A DNA stretch of 8,570 nucleotides from Planctomycetota bacterium (GCA_021160625.1 JAGHCE010000093.1:1-8570), one strand, 5' to 3'. Positions 1-6,264 are shown, counted from the stretch's first letter. Notes: generated by a model not told the origin, from the sequence alone. Numbers and translations are program-made.

Positions 1-1196
1 CCTTTGGGGAGAAAGAAGGCTGCTGTGAAGCCGTCTTCGTGGGGGGTGAGTTCGAGCTCGGTTACGGGGACTCTCATCGGGCGGCGGACGCCCTTGTTTT
101 TGAGGCCGATCCGCATATGGAAGCGACGGGGCGTCAGGTGTGCCTTTCTTAGAGCCGCCCATTCGATCTCGCCGGGGACGCCCTTGGCGTAGGGGACCTT
201 GTAGCCGAACATGGGGCCTGAGGGGCTTATTTCGAGGGTTTCGGCGCGCTTGGACTCGGCCTCGGCGTCCTCGACCAGGAAAACCGCGCGTTTGGAGTGG
301 ATGTAGGCGAGGTCTCCGACCATCACGCGGTCGAGCTCGCGGTAGCGCTTTTTGAGTACCTCGTTGAAGAGGTACGCCTGGAGCGCGGAGACGTAGAACT
401 CCAGGTAGCGCTTCGGCACCCGCCGCAGGATGCGCTTGTAGGCGTCCTTCGAGAGTCTTTCGCCCCGGACGTCGGCGCCGGCGTCCCTCAGGGCTATTGC
501 GAGGTTCCTCTCCGGGACGAAGCTCTGCGGGAAGAGCCTCAGGCTCCTGTTGTAGTCGCCTTCCCAGGCATACCTTCGGCCCTCGTAGATTCCCGTGCCC
601 GCCTCGGCCCGGCAGGGTGCGAACATTGCCTGGATAGCCCGGTGATAGCGCTCGCGCAGGAGCGCCCGGCCGACGAGCATATTGCGCCCGTTGGAGCCGA
701 AGCGCTGCGGCCCGTAGAAGTTCGGCACGCCGCGCTTTCCGAGTATGTCCAGGACCTCCCGCGCCCGCGCTGCGGCGTCGGGGGCCGCCTCGCGCACCCT
801 GATGCGGAAGTAGTTGCCCTTGAGATGCCCCGTGCGCAGCTTCGTCGTGTGCCGCCTGGCGTTGAGAACCTCGAACTTCTCAAACTCAAGACCCCTGACG
901 TAATCCGCCTCGACGCGCGGCAGACAGAACGTTTGCCGTGACACGGACTTCACGTCTTTGAGGCCCGCGAAAGAGACGTCGCGGGGCGAAACGCTGCACG
1001 CCCCGGCAAGCGCCCTCGCCACTTCGAAGCTGGAGATGCCGCGCTTCTCAACCTTCACAAACAGGTGTTCCCCTTCGCCGGCCGGCTCGTAGAGCGGCCG
1101 CTCCTCGACGTAGAAGTCCTCGATTCGGCGTTTCAGAACGCCGCCGGTGCCGGGGATGTCGTCGGTAAGATACGGAATGTCGGATATCGTGCGCAC
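1..1196 (-). CDS. truD: tRNA pseudouridine(13) synthase TruD, 3' end cut by window edge
   Basis: TruD isomerises uridine 13 of certain tRNAs (tRNA-Glu in E. coli) to pseudouridine in the cytoplasm. The 398 complete codons match the family closely. Residues 14-44 resemble the E. coli N-terminus, including GTGG, a DFYVEE segment and GEGEH. FAGLKD at 76-81 carries the expected catalytic Asp81 (E. coli D80), GNYF holds Asn128 (E. coli N129), and NFYGPQRFG lies at 159-167. The last visible residues, FFLPK, belong to the conserved C-terminal strand, so only about 15-25 residues are missing. The visible part is already longer than the 349-residue E. coli protein, because the insertion domain between about residues 180 and 350 is larger, as in archaeal/eukaryotic Pus7-type members. 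The GTG start follows an AAAAGGAG ribosome site by a six- to seven-base gap. It is the last gene of the leftward group, 123 bp after the pseudopilin gene. Confidence 0.95.
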   Translation of the reverse strand, partial: MRTISDIPYLTDDIPGTGGVLKRRIEDFYVEERPLYEPAGEGEHLFVKVEKRGISSFEVARALAGACSVSPRDVSFAGLKDVKSVSRQTFCLPRVEADYVRGLEFEKFEVLNARRHTTKLRTGHLKGNYFRIRVREAAPDAAARAREVLDILGKRGVPNFYGPQRFGSNGRNMLVGRALLRERYHRAIQAMFAPCRAEAGTGIYEGRRYAWEGDYNRSLRLFPQSFVPERNLAIALRDAGADVRGERLSKDAYKRILRRVPKRYLEFYVSALQAYLFNEVLKKRYRELDRVMVGDLAYIHSKRAVFLVEDAEAESKRAETLEISPSGPMFGYKVPYAKGVPGEIEWAALRKAHLTPRRFHMRIGLKNKGVRRPMRVPVTELELTPHEDGFTAAFFLPK

Positions 1197-1202
1197 CAGG
1201 GG

Positions 1203-1210
1203 CTCCTTTT
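1203..1210 (-). promoter_or_regulatory. Ribosome binding site fixing the GTG start of truD
   Basis: The minus strand reads AAAAGGAG, then CCCCTG, then GTG. This strong Shine-Dalgarno match at ideal spacing decides the GTG start at 1196-1194. There is no ATG near the expected N-terminus, and the conserved TruD alignment begins within a few residues of this GTG. Confidence 0.85.
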
Positions 1211-1235
1211 GCCGGTGGGGGGCAGGGCCGGTAAA

Positions 1236-1264
1236 AGAGTACGGGGCGGCCGGGTGGAAGTCAA
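1236..1264 (-). promoter_or_regulatory. Weak candidate promoter for truD
   Basis: The minus strand has TTGACT (1264-1259), a 17-base gap, then TACTCT (1241-1236). The -35 box is good (five of six bases) but the -10 box matches only three of six. It would give truD a leader of about 30 bases. The -35 lies in the loop of the hairpin at 1243-1275, so a chance match is quite possible. Confidence 0.25.
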
Positions 1265-1275
1265 CCGGTCGCCCC
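1243..1275. other. GC-rich hairpin between pseudopilin gene and truD
   Basis: An 11-bp inverted repeat (1243-1253 with 1265-1275) encloses an 11-base loop. As plus-strand RNA all 11 positions pair, one as G-U. As minus-strand RNA, the direction of the flanking genes, there is one A-C mismatch at that position. In the gene direction it is followed by GTACTCTTTT, a poor U-tract. It may therefore be a weak terminator or attenuating structure between the two genes, or a structured element read from the other strand. Confidence 0.45.
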
Positions 1276-1319
1276 GAATGGGCACAACTGCACAGGGTCA
1301 CACAATTTTCACGTTCGGG

Positions 1320-1811
1320 TCAGCTGCAGTTGCCGACATCGTCCAGGGATGCCTCGGCGGTCGCCAAACAGGCGGTTTCGCCGTCGGGCCCCGGCGAGAG
1401 CACCTGGAAGCCGCCCGCGTAGTCGTTTATGGGAAACAAGTTGATATCGAGCTTCGTATCGGGGGAGACGCCGTAGTCGCGCCTGAGCACTATCACGTAC
1501 GTTTTGCCCCAGGGGTCCACGAGCGAAAAACTTTCGTCCAGCATCGCCCAGTCTTTGAGCTGTTTTACTATCTCTTCGGTCGTCGTGATGCCGTCGTGAT
1601 TTAGGTCCTTCGGAAAGCTTCCGGACTTGGCTTCAAATCGGACCAGGGCCGTTTCGAGAACGGCCACCGACGCCTGGGCCGATTTGACGGCGCTCGATGC
1701 CCTCGCGTGGAGTCCCACGGCGACGGTCATTCCCGCGATTATCGAGGCGATTCCCATAACCACGCAGAGTTCCGCGAGTGTGAACCCCTCTGAGCTCCGG
1801 TTTCTCGACAT
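1320..1811 (-). CDS. GspG-like type II secretion pseudopilin (prepilin-type protein)
   Basis: A 163-residue prepilin-like protein. Residues 1-9 form a short charged leader ending in Gly9. Cleavage by a prepilin peptidase would expose Phe10, with the conserved Glu at mature position 5 (GFTLAEL). A hydrophobic helix follows to about residue 33, then an amphipathic helix to about 62. The globular end has the GspG-style pieces SFPKD (65-69), DPWGKTY (99-105) and a near-C-terminal SPGPDGE (139-145). The segment 69-80 (DLNHDGITTTEE) fits the EF-hand calcium-loop spacing D-x-N-x-D-G-x5-E. Cys149 and Cys162 could pair. The ATG at 1811 is preferred over an in-frame ATG at 1898 because an AAGGAAGGGGG site precedes it and the leader then has normal length. 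No other secretion gene is visible, so the partner machinery must be elsewhere. The 197-bp space upstream holds no clear promoter. Confidence 0.85.
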   Translation of the reverse strand: MSRNRSSEGFTLAELCVVMGIASIIAGMTVAVGLHARASSAVKSAQASVAVLETALVRFEAKSGSFPKDLNHDGITTTEEIVKQLKDWAMLDESFSLVDPWGKTYVIVLRRDYGVSPDTKLDINLFPINDYAGGFQVLSPGPDGETACLATAEASLDDVGNCS

Positions 1812-2008
1812 TATCGGTCCCCCTTCCTTGCCAAGGGGCTTGCTGTCTGGTCGGTTGAAGTCGAGAGCACCCTGTGGCGTGCCCCCCGCTTCTCCCACGG
1901 ACCGTCAAGCCCGTCGAAATAGGCTGCCGGAGGGTTTTACACCATTCGTGTCCGTAGGTTGCAGGGGGGTGCAAAAGGGGAAGAGGGCCGCCGGTTTTCT
2001 GTGCAGGC

Positions 2009-3628
2009 CTACGAAGAGGCCGCCAGCACCTGCACAATGTCGCAAATATAGAAGTGGATTGACCTTACGGCTGCGACCGCGTCCAGGAATATCCTGCCTG
2101 TCTCGACGTCGGCCACCACGCCCTGGGTCACCCTGCGTATGTGCGCCTGCGAGATTTCGCGCCTCAGGGCGTTCACGCGGGCGGCGTTTTCCAGGACCTT
2201 CTGCGGGCTGGCGGGAGAGCCTTCGAGGAAATCGAGCACCTCCGAGAGGTCGTCGGCCACCAAGCGGTGGATGCGCTCGAAATGGTGCGCCCCTTCCATC
2301 GAAAAGTCGAGCCCCTTGCGGCTCTTCTTTCTCGCCAGCGGCACGAGCTCCGTGGCCAGGACGTCGCCGATGTGTTCGATGTCCTTGACCACGTAGACCA
2401 GGCGCGTGCGGACCTTGTTGGCGTCGCTCGAAAGGTCGCTGTCCTCGATGCGGCTGAGAAAGTCCGACAGCACCGCGTCCCAGGTGTCGAGTGCATCCTC
2501 GCCGGAGAGCACCTCGTCGGTAATCTTGTGGGCGTCGATGAGGAAGGCCGGGAGGCTTTTCCTGAACATTTCAAGGGCCTTGCGGCCCATAGCCACCACC
2601 TGGGCGTGGGCCTTTTCAACCGCGCGCTCCGGGCGCTCGAGGTCGCCCAGCGACATCCCCTCGATAAGGCCGGGTAGCTTGCGCTTTCCTCCCAGCGATA
2701 CCACGGCCTGCTCCACCAGCGGCAAGAGCAGGAGAAAGAAGGCGCCGTTCATCACGTTGAAGAGCGTGTTTGCATTTGCGACGATGCGCGTCGGCGAGCT
2801 TGCCCCCAGCGACATACTCATCCTGGTTACGAGATCCGTGAAGCGGGGCAGCATCGCCATAAAGAACGACGCGCCGACGAGTTTTATCAGCAGGTGGGCA
2901 AACCCGATTTGCCTGGCGATGAGCCTCCCGTCACGCAGGCCCGACACCACGCCCGGCGCGGTCGTGCCGATGCTTGCCCCCAGGGCCACCGCGATGGCGC
3001 CCTGCGCGGGTGTCCCGAAGGCGAAGGCCAGCGCGATGGTCGTCGCGCTCGACTGAAAGACTCCCGTGAGAACTATGCCGATGAGGAAAAGGTAAAAGGG
3101 ATTCACCGAGAGGCTTTCAATGACGCCGCGGACTCCTGCGAAGCACTCCAGGTCGAAGATGTTCTGGACGCCGCTTTTCATAAGCCACAGGCCGAAAAAC
3201 AGTATACCCAGGCCGAACACGGCGTTGCCGATCTGTCGGGACCGCTCGTACCTGGCCAGCGTCCGCACGAGAAACCCCGTGGCGAGGATATAGATCGCCC
3301 ACTGGCCGAAGTCGAACGCGATTATCTGCACGGTAAGTGACGTCCCAATCGCCGCGCCGAGTATCACGGCCAGCGCTTGTCTCAAAGTCAAGAGCCCCGC
3401 ACTTCCCATACCCACCAGCACCACCGTCGCCGCACCGCTGGAGGAAAGCAGAAATGACAGTACCGTGCCGACGAAAACCGCCGTGATGCGGTTGCTCGCC
3501 AGGAGGCCGAGGCCCACCTTCAGGTGCGCTCCCGACAAATCCAGCAGCGAGCGGTTGACCAGCTGCAGGCCGAAAACGAAAAAGATGAGACCGCCTGCAA
3601 TCGGACTCAGTTCGAGAAGAATCGACAT
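2009..3628 (-). CDS. Na/Pi-cotransporter family protein with C-terminal PhoU-like domain
   Basis: A 539-residue inner-membrane protein of the Na/Pi-cotransporter family (NptA/YjbB type, SLC34-related), which imports or exports phosphate coupled to sodium. It has the two inverted family repeats. The first, about residues 10-150, has SSSGAAT at 62-68 and GAAIGTS at 91-97. The second, about 175-310, has QSSATT at 192-197, GASIGTT at 217-223, and later NTLFNVMN at 287-294. Residues about 335-535 are helical and resemble PhoU, including the acidic DIEHIGD at 416-422. The domain order and length are usual. The first QSSS motif has Leu where Gln is expected, and the GANIGTT signatures have Ala and Ser for Asn, so substrate choice may differ. 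The start lies 37 bp after the PilZ stop with a modest GGGGTG site, suggesting co-transcription. Confidence 0.92.
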   Translation of the reverse strand: MSILLELSPIAGGLIFFVFGLQLVNRSLLDLSGAHLKVGLGLLASNRITAVFVGTVLSFLLSSSGAATVVLVGMGSAGLLTLRQALAVILGAAIGTSLTVQIIAFDFGQWAIYILATGFLVRTLARYERSRQIGNAVFGLGILFFGLWLMKSGVQNIFDLECFAGVRGVIESLSVNPFYLFLIGIVLTGVFQSSATTIALAFAFGTPAQGAIAVALGASIGTTAPGVVSGLRDGRLIARQIGFAHLLIKLVGASFFMAMLPRFTDLVTRMSMSLGASSPTRIVANANTLFNVMNGAFFLLLLPLVEQAVVSLGGKRKLPGLIEGMSLGDLERPERAVEKAHAQVVAMGRKALEMFRKSLPAFLIDAHKITDEVLSGEDALDTWDAVLSDFLSRIEDSDLSSDANKVRTRLVYVVKDIEHIGDVLATELVPLARKKSRKGLDFSMEGAHHFERIHRLVADDLSEVLDFLEGSPASPQKVLENAARVNALRREISQAHIRRVTQGVVADVETGRIFLDAVAAVRSIHFYICDIVQVLAASS

Positions 3629-3665
3629 AACCTGTCACCCCGACGGCCAGTGTGGGCTGGATGTG

Positions 3666-4070
3666 TCAGTCGCTTTCGGCCGGTGCGTGCGCCGTGATGA
3701 CGAAATCGAGAATCCTGTCGCGGTTTTCCCCGGTTATCTCCTTGAAGGTCAGCCCCAGCTGGCAGACTTCCGTATTCTGGTCGATCGCCTCCAGCCATGC
3801 CACCCTGGCTATCGCCTGCACCGGGGGTCCCTCCGGCAGGTCCACCGTCAGCGCCAGGAGCACCTTTTCCATCAAGAGCTCGGTTATCCAATCGACGCTT
3901 GGGACCTGGCCGGTCAGCAGTAATCCACCCCCGCCGATGTTGTTGGTTTGTCCTTCGTAGACGCGTTCTTCCGCGAAGTCCGGGCCCGTGGAGATAAACC
4001 TGTACTTGACGCGAAGACTCAGATTAATGCGCACGAACTTGCGATGTTCCTGGCCCGGATTGTCCGCCAT
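3666..4070 (-). CDS. PilZ domain protein (candidate c-di-GMP receptor)
   Basis: A 134-residue single-domain cytoplasmic protein. PilZ domains bind cyclic di-GMP and pass the signal to motility, pilus, secretion or polysaccharide systems. The N-terminal RKFVR at 10-14 fits the RxxxR ligand motif and is followed by the usual strand INLSLRVKYR. The second motif, normally [D/N]-x-S-x-x-G, appears as NIGGGG at 44-49, with Gly in place of Ser. Later strands (about 66-112) end with GLTFKEI, typical of the domain's last strand, then a C-terminal helix. The ATG at 4070 has an AGGAGG site eight bases upstream. A longer frame extending to 4871 is open only because it runs antisense to the PP-loop gene. 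It is first in the leftward group, just before the transporter gene. The nearby pseudopilin could be in the same regulon, but that is inference. Confidence 0.88.
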   Translation of the reverse strand: MADNPGQEHRKFVRINLSLRVKYRFISTGPDFAEERVYEGQTNNIGGGGLLLTGQVPSVDWITELLMEKVLLALTVDLPEGPPVQAIARVAWLEAIDQNTEVCQLGLTFKEITGENRDRILDFVITAHAPAESD

Positions 4071-4194
4071 CCCACGTTCCTCCTGGACTTCGAGCAGAAA
4101 GATTTCCCCCGGCAGCACTGCCTGGCTCTCGGAATTTATCGGCAATCCGGCCTCGCATCGCCAGTATACCGGCCTCACCGTTTGCCGGCGGACA

Positions 4195-4222
4195 CCAGGC
4201 GGCGCCGTTTTACACCGCCTGG
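4195..4222. promoter_or_regulatory. Perfect 8-bp inverted repeat around the -35 box (possible operator)
   Basis: CCAGGCGG at 4195-4202 is repeated inverted as CCGCCTGG at 4215-4222. The arms are separated by 12 bases and their centres are 20 bp (about two helical turns) apart. The -35 hexamer at 4209-4214 lies between the arms and the right arm sits in the promoter spacer. This geometry suits a dimeric regulator occluding RNA polymerase. Both arms are GC-rich, so chance remains possible. Confidence 0.4.
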
Positions 4223-4237
4223 GCCCCGCTGTATAAT
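4209..4237 (+). promoter_or_regulatory. Near-consensus sigma70-type promoter for the PP-loop gene pair
   Basis: TTTACA (4209-4214, five of six bases) is followed by a 17-base gap and a perfect TATAAT (4232-4237). Transcription would start near 4244, giving a leader of about 50 bases before the GTG at 4294. TATAAT stands out in this GC-rich context. Confidence 0.8.
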
Positions 4238-4282
4238 CAGCGCGGATTTCCTGCGTGTCTGTTCGAAGGGTCCTGGCCTTTT

Positions 4283-4287
4283 GGGAG
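4283..4287 (+). promoter_or_regulatory. Ribosome binding site deciding the GTG start at 4294
   Basis: GGGAG lies six bases before the GTG at 4294. An earlier in-frame GTG at 4255 would begin only about 11 bases from the predicted transcript start, has no good ribosome site, and would add 13 residues before the PP-loop strand that normally starts these proteins. Confidence 0.65.
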
Positions 4288-4293
4288 CGCGAA

Positions 4294-5334
4294 GTGGCAA
4301 AGGCGGTTGCACTGCTGTCCGGTGGGCTCGATTCGCAGCTGGCCGCCAAGCTCGTGCTCGTCCAGGGCGTCGAGGTCGAGGGTCTGTATTTCTCGTCGGT
4401 CTTCGACAGTTCCACGAAGAACGCGCAGCCGTCGGCGGCCGTCGAAGCCGCTGCCGGTCTCGGTATCCCGCTTGAAACGATCGACATCTCCGCCGGGCAG
4501 ATTGAGATTCTGAAACACCCCGAACACGGTTTCGGCTCAGGCGCGAATCCCTGCATCGACTGCCACATCCTTATGTTGCGCTTGGGGGCGGCGCGTATGC
4601 ACGAGACCGGCGCCGACTTCATCGTCACCGGCGAGGTCCTCGGCCAGCGCCCGATGTCACAGAGGCGCTTCGCACTGAACCTTATCGACAAAGAGGTCGA
4701 GAAAGCCGCCGGCGCCGACGTGGGCGGCCGCGTCCTGCGTCCGCTGTGCGCAAAGGCTCTTCCCGTTACCGTTCCGGAGGACGAGGGGCTCGTGGACAGG
4801 GAGAAGCTCGAAGGAATAACCGGCCGCACCAGGACGCGACAGATCGAACTGGCCAGCGAGCTGTCCATCACGCACTACCCTTCGCCCGCAGGCGGCTGCC
4901 TGTTGACCGACCCGTCGTTTGCCATCCGCGTGAAGGACCTCCTGGCTCACGGCGAGCTCGACCTCAACTCCGCCCGTCTCCTGAGGGTCGGCCGCCATTA
5001 CCGTCCGGCCCCCCGCACCAGGGTCATCGTCGGCCGCAGCCAGGGCGAAAACGATATCATTGAAGGTCTCTGTCTCGACGGCGACCTCGTGATGACGCTG
5101 GCCGACCTGCCGGGGCCCACGACGCTCGTGCGCGGCGGGGTCAGCGAGGAGATGACGGCCACGGCCGCGGCGCTTACCGCCCGCGCGTCGAAGGCAAGGA
5201 CGCTGGCCCTTGTGCGCGTCCAGGTCAGGAAGGCCCACCACGACGGCGATGCCTGCATAATCGGAGTAGCACCTGCCGGTAACGACCTGGCGGAGAAACT
5301 CTCCCTCAACCCGCAGAAAGGCTCCGGCGAATGA
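4294..5334 (+). CDS. ThiI/MnmA-like PP-loop ATPase, probable tRNA or sulfur-carrier thiolase
   Basis: A 346-residue cytoplasmic protein of the N-type ATP-pyrophosphatase (adenine nucleotide alpha hydrolase-like) superfamily. The ATP-binding PP-loop SGGLDS is at 9-14. NPCIDC at 85-90 gives a CxxC pair (Cys87, Cys90), then TGEVLGQRPMSQR (112-124), a VDREKL segment (168-172), and AGGCLLTDPSF at 199-209 with Cys202. The C-terminal part (about 225-335, with GRHYRP and VIVGR) resembles the small RNA-binding-like NFACT-R domain often attached to these proteins. Relatives are usually annotated as thiouridylase-like or 'tRNA methyltransferase' without proof. The two cysteine positions parallel the catalytic cysteines of MnmA, and the three-cysteine spacing resembles [4Fe-4S] thiolases such as TtcA. 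Activation of a target by adenylation and sulfur insertion is likely, but the substrate is unknown. Its stop overlaps the next start (ATGA), so the two are probably translationally coupled. Confidence 0.85.
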   Translation: MAKAVALLSGGLDSQLAAKLVLVQGVEVEGLYFSSVFDSSTKNAQPSAAVEAAAGLGIPLETIDISAGQIEILKHPEHGFGSGANPCIDCHILMLRLGAARMHETGADFIVTGEVLGQRPMSQRRFALNLIDKEVEKAAGADVGGRVLRPLCAKALPVTVPEDEGLVDREKLEGITGRTRTRQIELASELSITHYPSPAGGCLLTDPSFAIRVKDLLAHGELDLNSARLLRVGRHYRPAPRTRVIVGRSQGENDIIEGLCLDGDLVMTLADLPGPTTLVRGGVSEEMTATAAALTARASKARTLALVRVQVRKAHHDGDACIIGVAPAGNDLAEKLSLNPQKGSGE

Positions 5335-6134
5335 CCGTTGAAGAGAAGTACGAGCATTTGAAGGCCGTCCTGGCCGCCACGGGCGGTGTCCTGGTGGCCT
5401 TTTCCGGCGGAGTCGATTCGACGCTCCTGGCCAAGGTTGCCTTCGACGTCCTCGGCGAGAGGGCCCTGGCGGTCACCATCCGCTCGTCCATCACTCCCGC
5501 GTTCGAGCTTGATGAAGCCGGAGAGATCGCTCGTCGCATCGGTATCCGCCACAGGTTCGTTGACGCACGGGTGCTTGAGGTCGAAGGCTTTGCCGAGAAT
5601 ACCCCTGATCGCTGCTACATCTGCAAACGGGCCCTGCTGTCGATACTCGTCGATATCGCCGATGAGGAAGGCCTGCCCTGCGTCATCGAGGGCTCAAACG
5701 CCTCCGATGTCTCGGACTACCGCCCCGGTATGAGAGCCGTACGGGAACTGGGCGTTTCAAGTCCGCTTGCCGAGGCGGATCTTGCCAAGGGCGAAATCCG
5801 CGATCTTTCCCGCCGCCTGGGGCTTTCGACCTTCGACAAGCCTTCCAATGCCTGCCTTGCCTCCCGGATTCCCTACACAGACAGGATCACAGATGGGAAA
5901 CTACGCACCATCGAGAACGCCGAGGATTTCCTGCGGCAAAGGGGATACCGCACGCTTCGTGTTCGCCACCACGGACGGATTGCCCGCATCGAGCTTTCAC
6001 CAGAGGAAACCGGGCGCTTCCTGGCCGAGGAGGACCTTCCGGAGATTGCCCGCCATATGAAGAGTTTCGGCTTCACGTATGTCACGCTCGACCTCGAAGG
6101 CTACCGCACCGGCAGTCTGAACGAGCCTTTGTAG
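5331..6134 (+). CDS. larE: LarE-type ATP-dependent sulfur transferase (PP-loop)
   Basis: A 267-residue cytoplasmic protein matching LarE at full length. LarE adenylates the carboxylated pyridine made by LarB and inserts sulfur, building the pincer ligand that LarC then loads with nickel for lactate racemase and related enzymes. The PP-loop SGGVDS is at 25-30. EGSNASDVSDYRPG at 120-133 and PSNACLASR at 171-179 are family signatures, and GYRTGSLNE (257-265) marks the C-terminus. Cys175 corresponds to the sulfur-donating cysteine of Lactobacillus LarE. This protein also has Cys95 and Cys98 in DRCYICK, so it fits the three-cysteine class reported to bind a [4Fe-4S] cluster rather than sacrifice its own cysteine. 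The ATG overlaps the preceding stop by four bases. No larA, larB or larC is visible, so another sulfur acceptor cannot be excluded. Confidence 0.88.
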   Translation: MTVEEKYEHLKAVLAATGGVLVAFSGGVDSTLLAKVAFDVLGERALAVTIRSSITPAFELDEAGEIARRIGIRHRFVDARVLEVEGFAENTPDRCYICKRALLSILVDIADEEGLPCVIEGSNASDVSDYRPGMRAVRELGVSSPLAEADLAKGEIRDLSRRLGLSTFDKPSNACLASRIPYTDRITDGKLRTIENAEDFLRQRGYRTLRVRHHGRIARIELSPEETGRFLAEEDLPEIARHMKSFGFTYVTLDLEGYRTGSLNEPL

Positions 6135-6157
6135 CCACACCTCTGCGATACTGGTAG

Positions 6158-6177
6158 GACAGGCATTCCTGCCTGTC
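6158..6177. repeat. Perfect hairpin downstream of larE
   Basis: GACAGGCA, TTCC, TGCCTGTC forms an 8-bp perfect stem with a four-base loop, 24 bp after the larE stop. No U-run follows, so it is not a standard terminator. Its right half is the first unit of the tandem array beside it, so it resembles a small palindromic intergenic repeat (REP-like) from which the array may have grown. Confidence 0.6.
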
Positions 6178-6235
6178 AACTGCGTTCTTCCCTGTCAACG
6201 CATTCCTGCCCGCCAACACATTCTCGCCTGCCAAC
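6163..6235. repeat. Four tandem imperfect 18-bp repeats between larE and cysS
   Basis: Four head-to-tail units lie at 6163-6180, 6182-6199, 6200-6217 and 6218-6235, with a single extra T between the first two. Their rough consensus is GCATTCCTGCCTGYCAAC and all end in CAAC. Units 1 and 3 differ at only two positions. The unit length is a multiple of three, so antisense frames show a six-residue periodicity, but no convincing gene covers it. The array ends exactly at the -35 box of the cysS promoter. Confidence 0.75.
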
Positions 6236-6264
6236 TTGCAAGCCTCCGGGCCCTCTGGTATCAT
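6236..6264 (+). promoter_or_regulatory. Candidate sigma70-type promoter for cysS
   Basis: TTGCAA (6236-6241, four of six bases) is followed by a 17-base gap and TATCAT (6259-6264, five of six bases). A start near 6271 would leave a leader of about 40 bases before the cysS ATG. The -35 box directly abuts the end of the tandem repeats. Confidence 0.55.

Noticed and set aside
297..941. 214-residue plus-strand frame opposite truD
   Set aside because: It is antisense to clearly conserved TruD sequence, and its own product shows no recognisable domain.
1965..1980. TTGCA/TGCAA inverted repeat after the transporter gene as a terminator
   Set aside because: The stem is only five bp and in the gene direction it is followed by CCTACGG, not a T-tract.
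4163..4168. TATACT on the minus strand as a -10 box for the PilZ gene
   Set aside because: It is a good hexamer about 93 bases before the ATG, but no -35-like sequence lies 16-18 bases upstream. The true PilZ promoter stays undefined.
4071..4871. Upstream extension of the PilZ reading frame to a 401-residue protein
   Set aside because: The extra 267 residues run antisense to the PP-loop gene, have low-complexity Ser/Pro/Arg composition, and the internal ATG at 4070 has a strong AGGAGG site right before the PilZ domain.
6158..6177. Rho-independent terminator after larE
   Set aside because: The stem is followed by AACTGCG rather than a run of Ts.
6163..6235. CRISPR array
   Set aside because: The units are 18 bp, head-to-tail and without spacers, and no cas gene is present.
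6082..6264. 60-residue minus-strand frame with a six-residue repeat (LAGENV/LAGRNA/LTGKNA)
   Set aside because: The periodicity follows directly from the 18-bp tandem repeats. The frame overlaps larE antisense and has no support as a gene.
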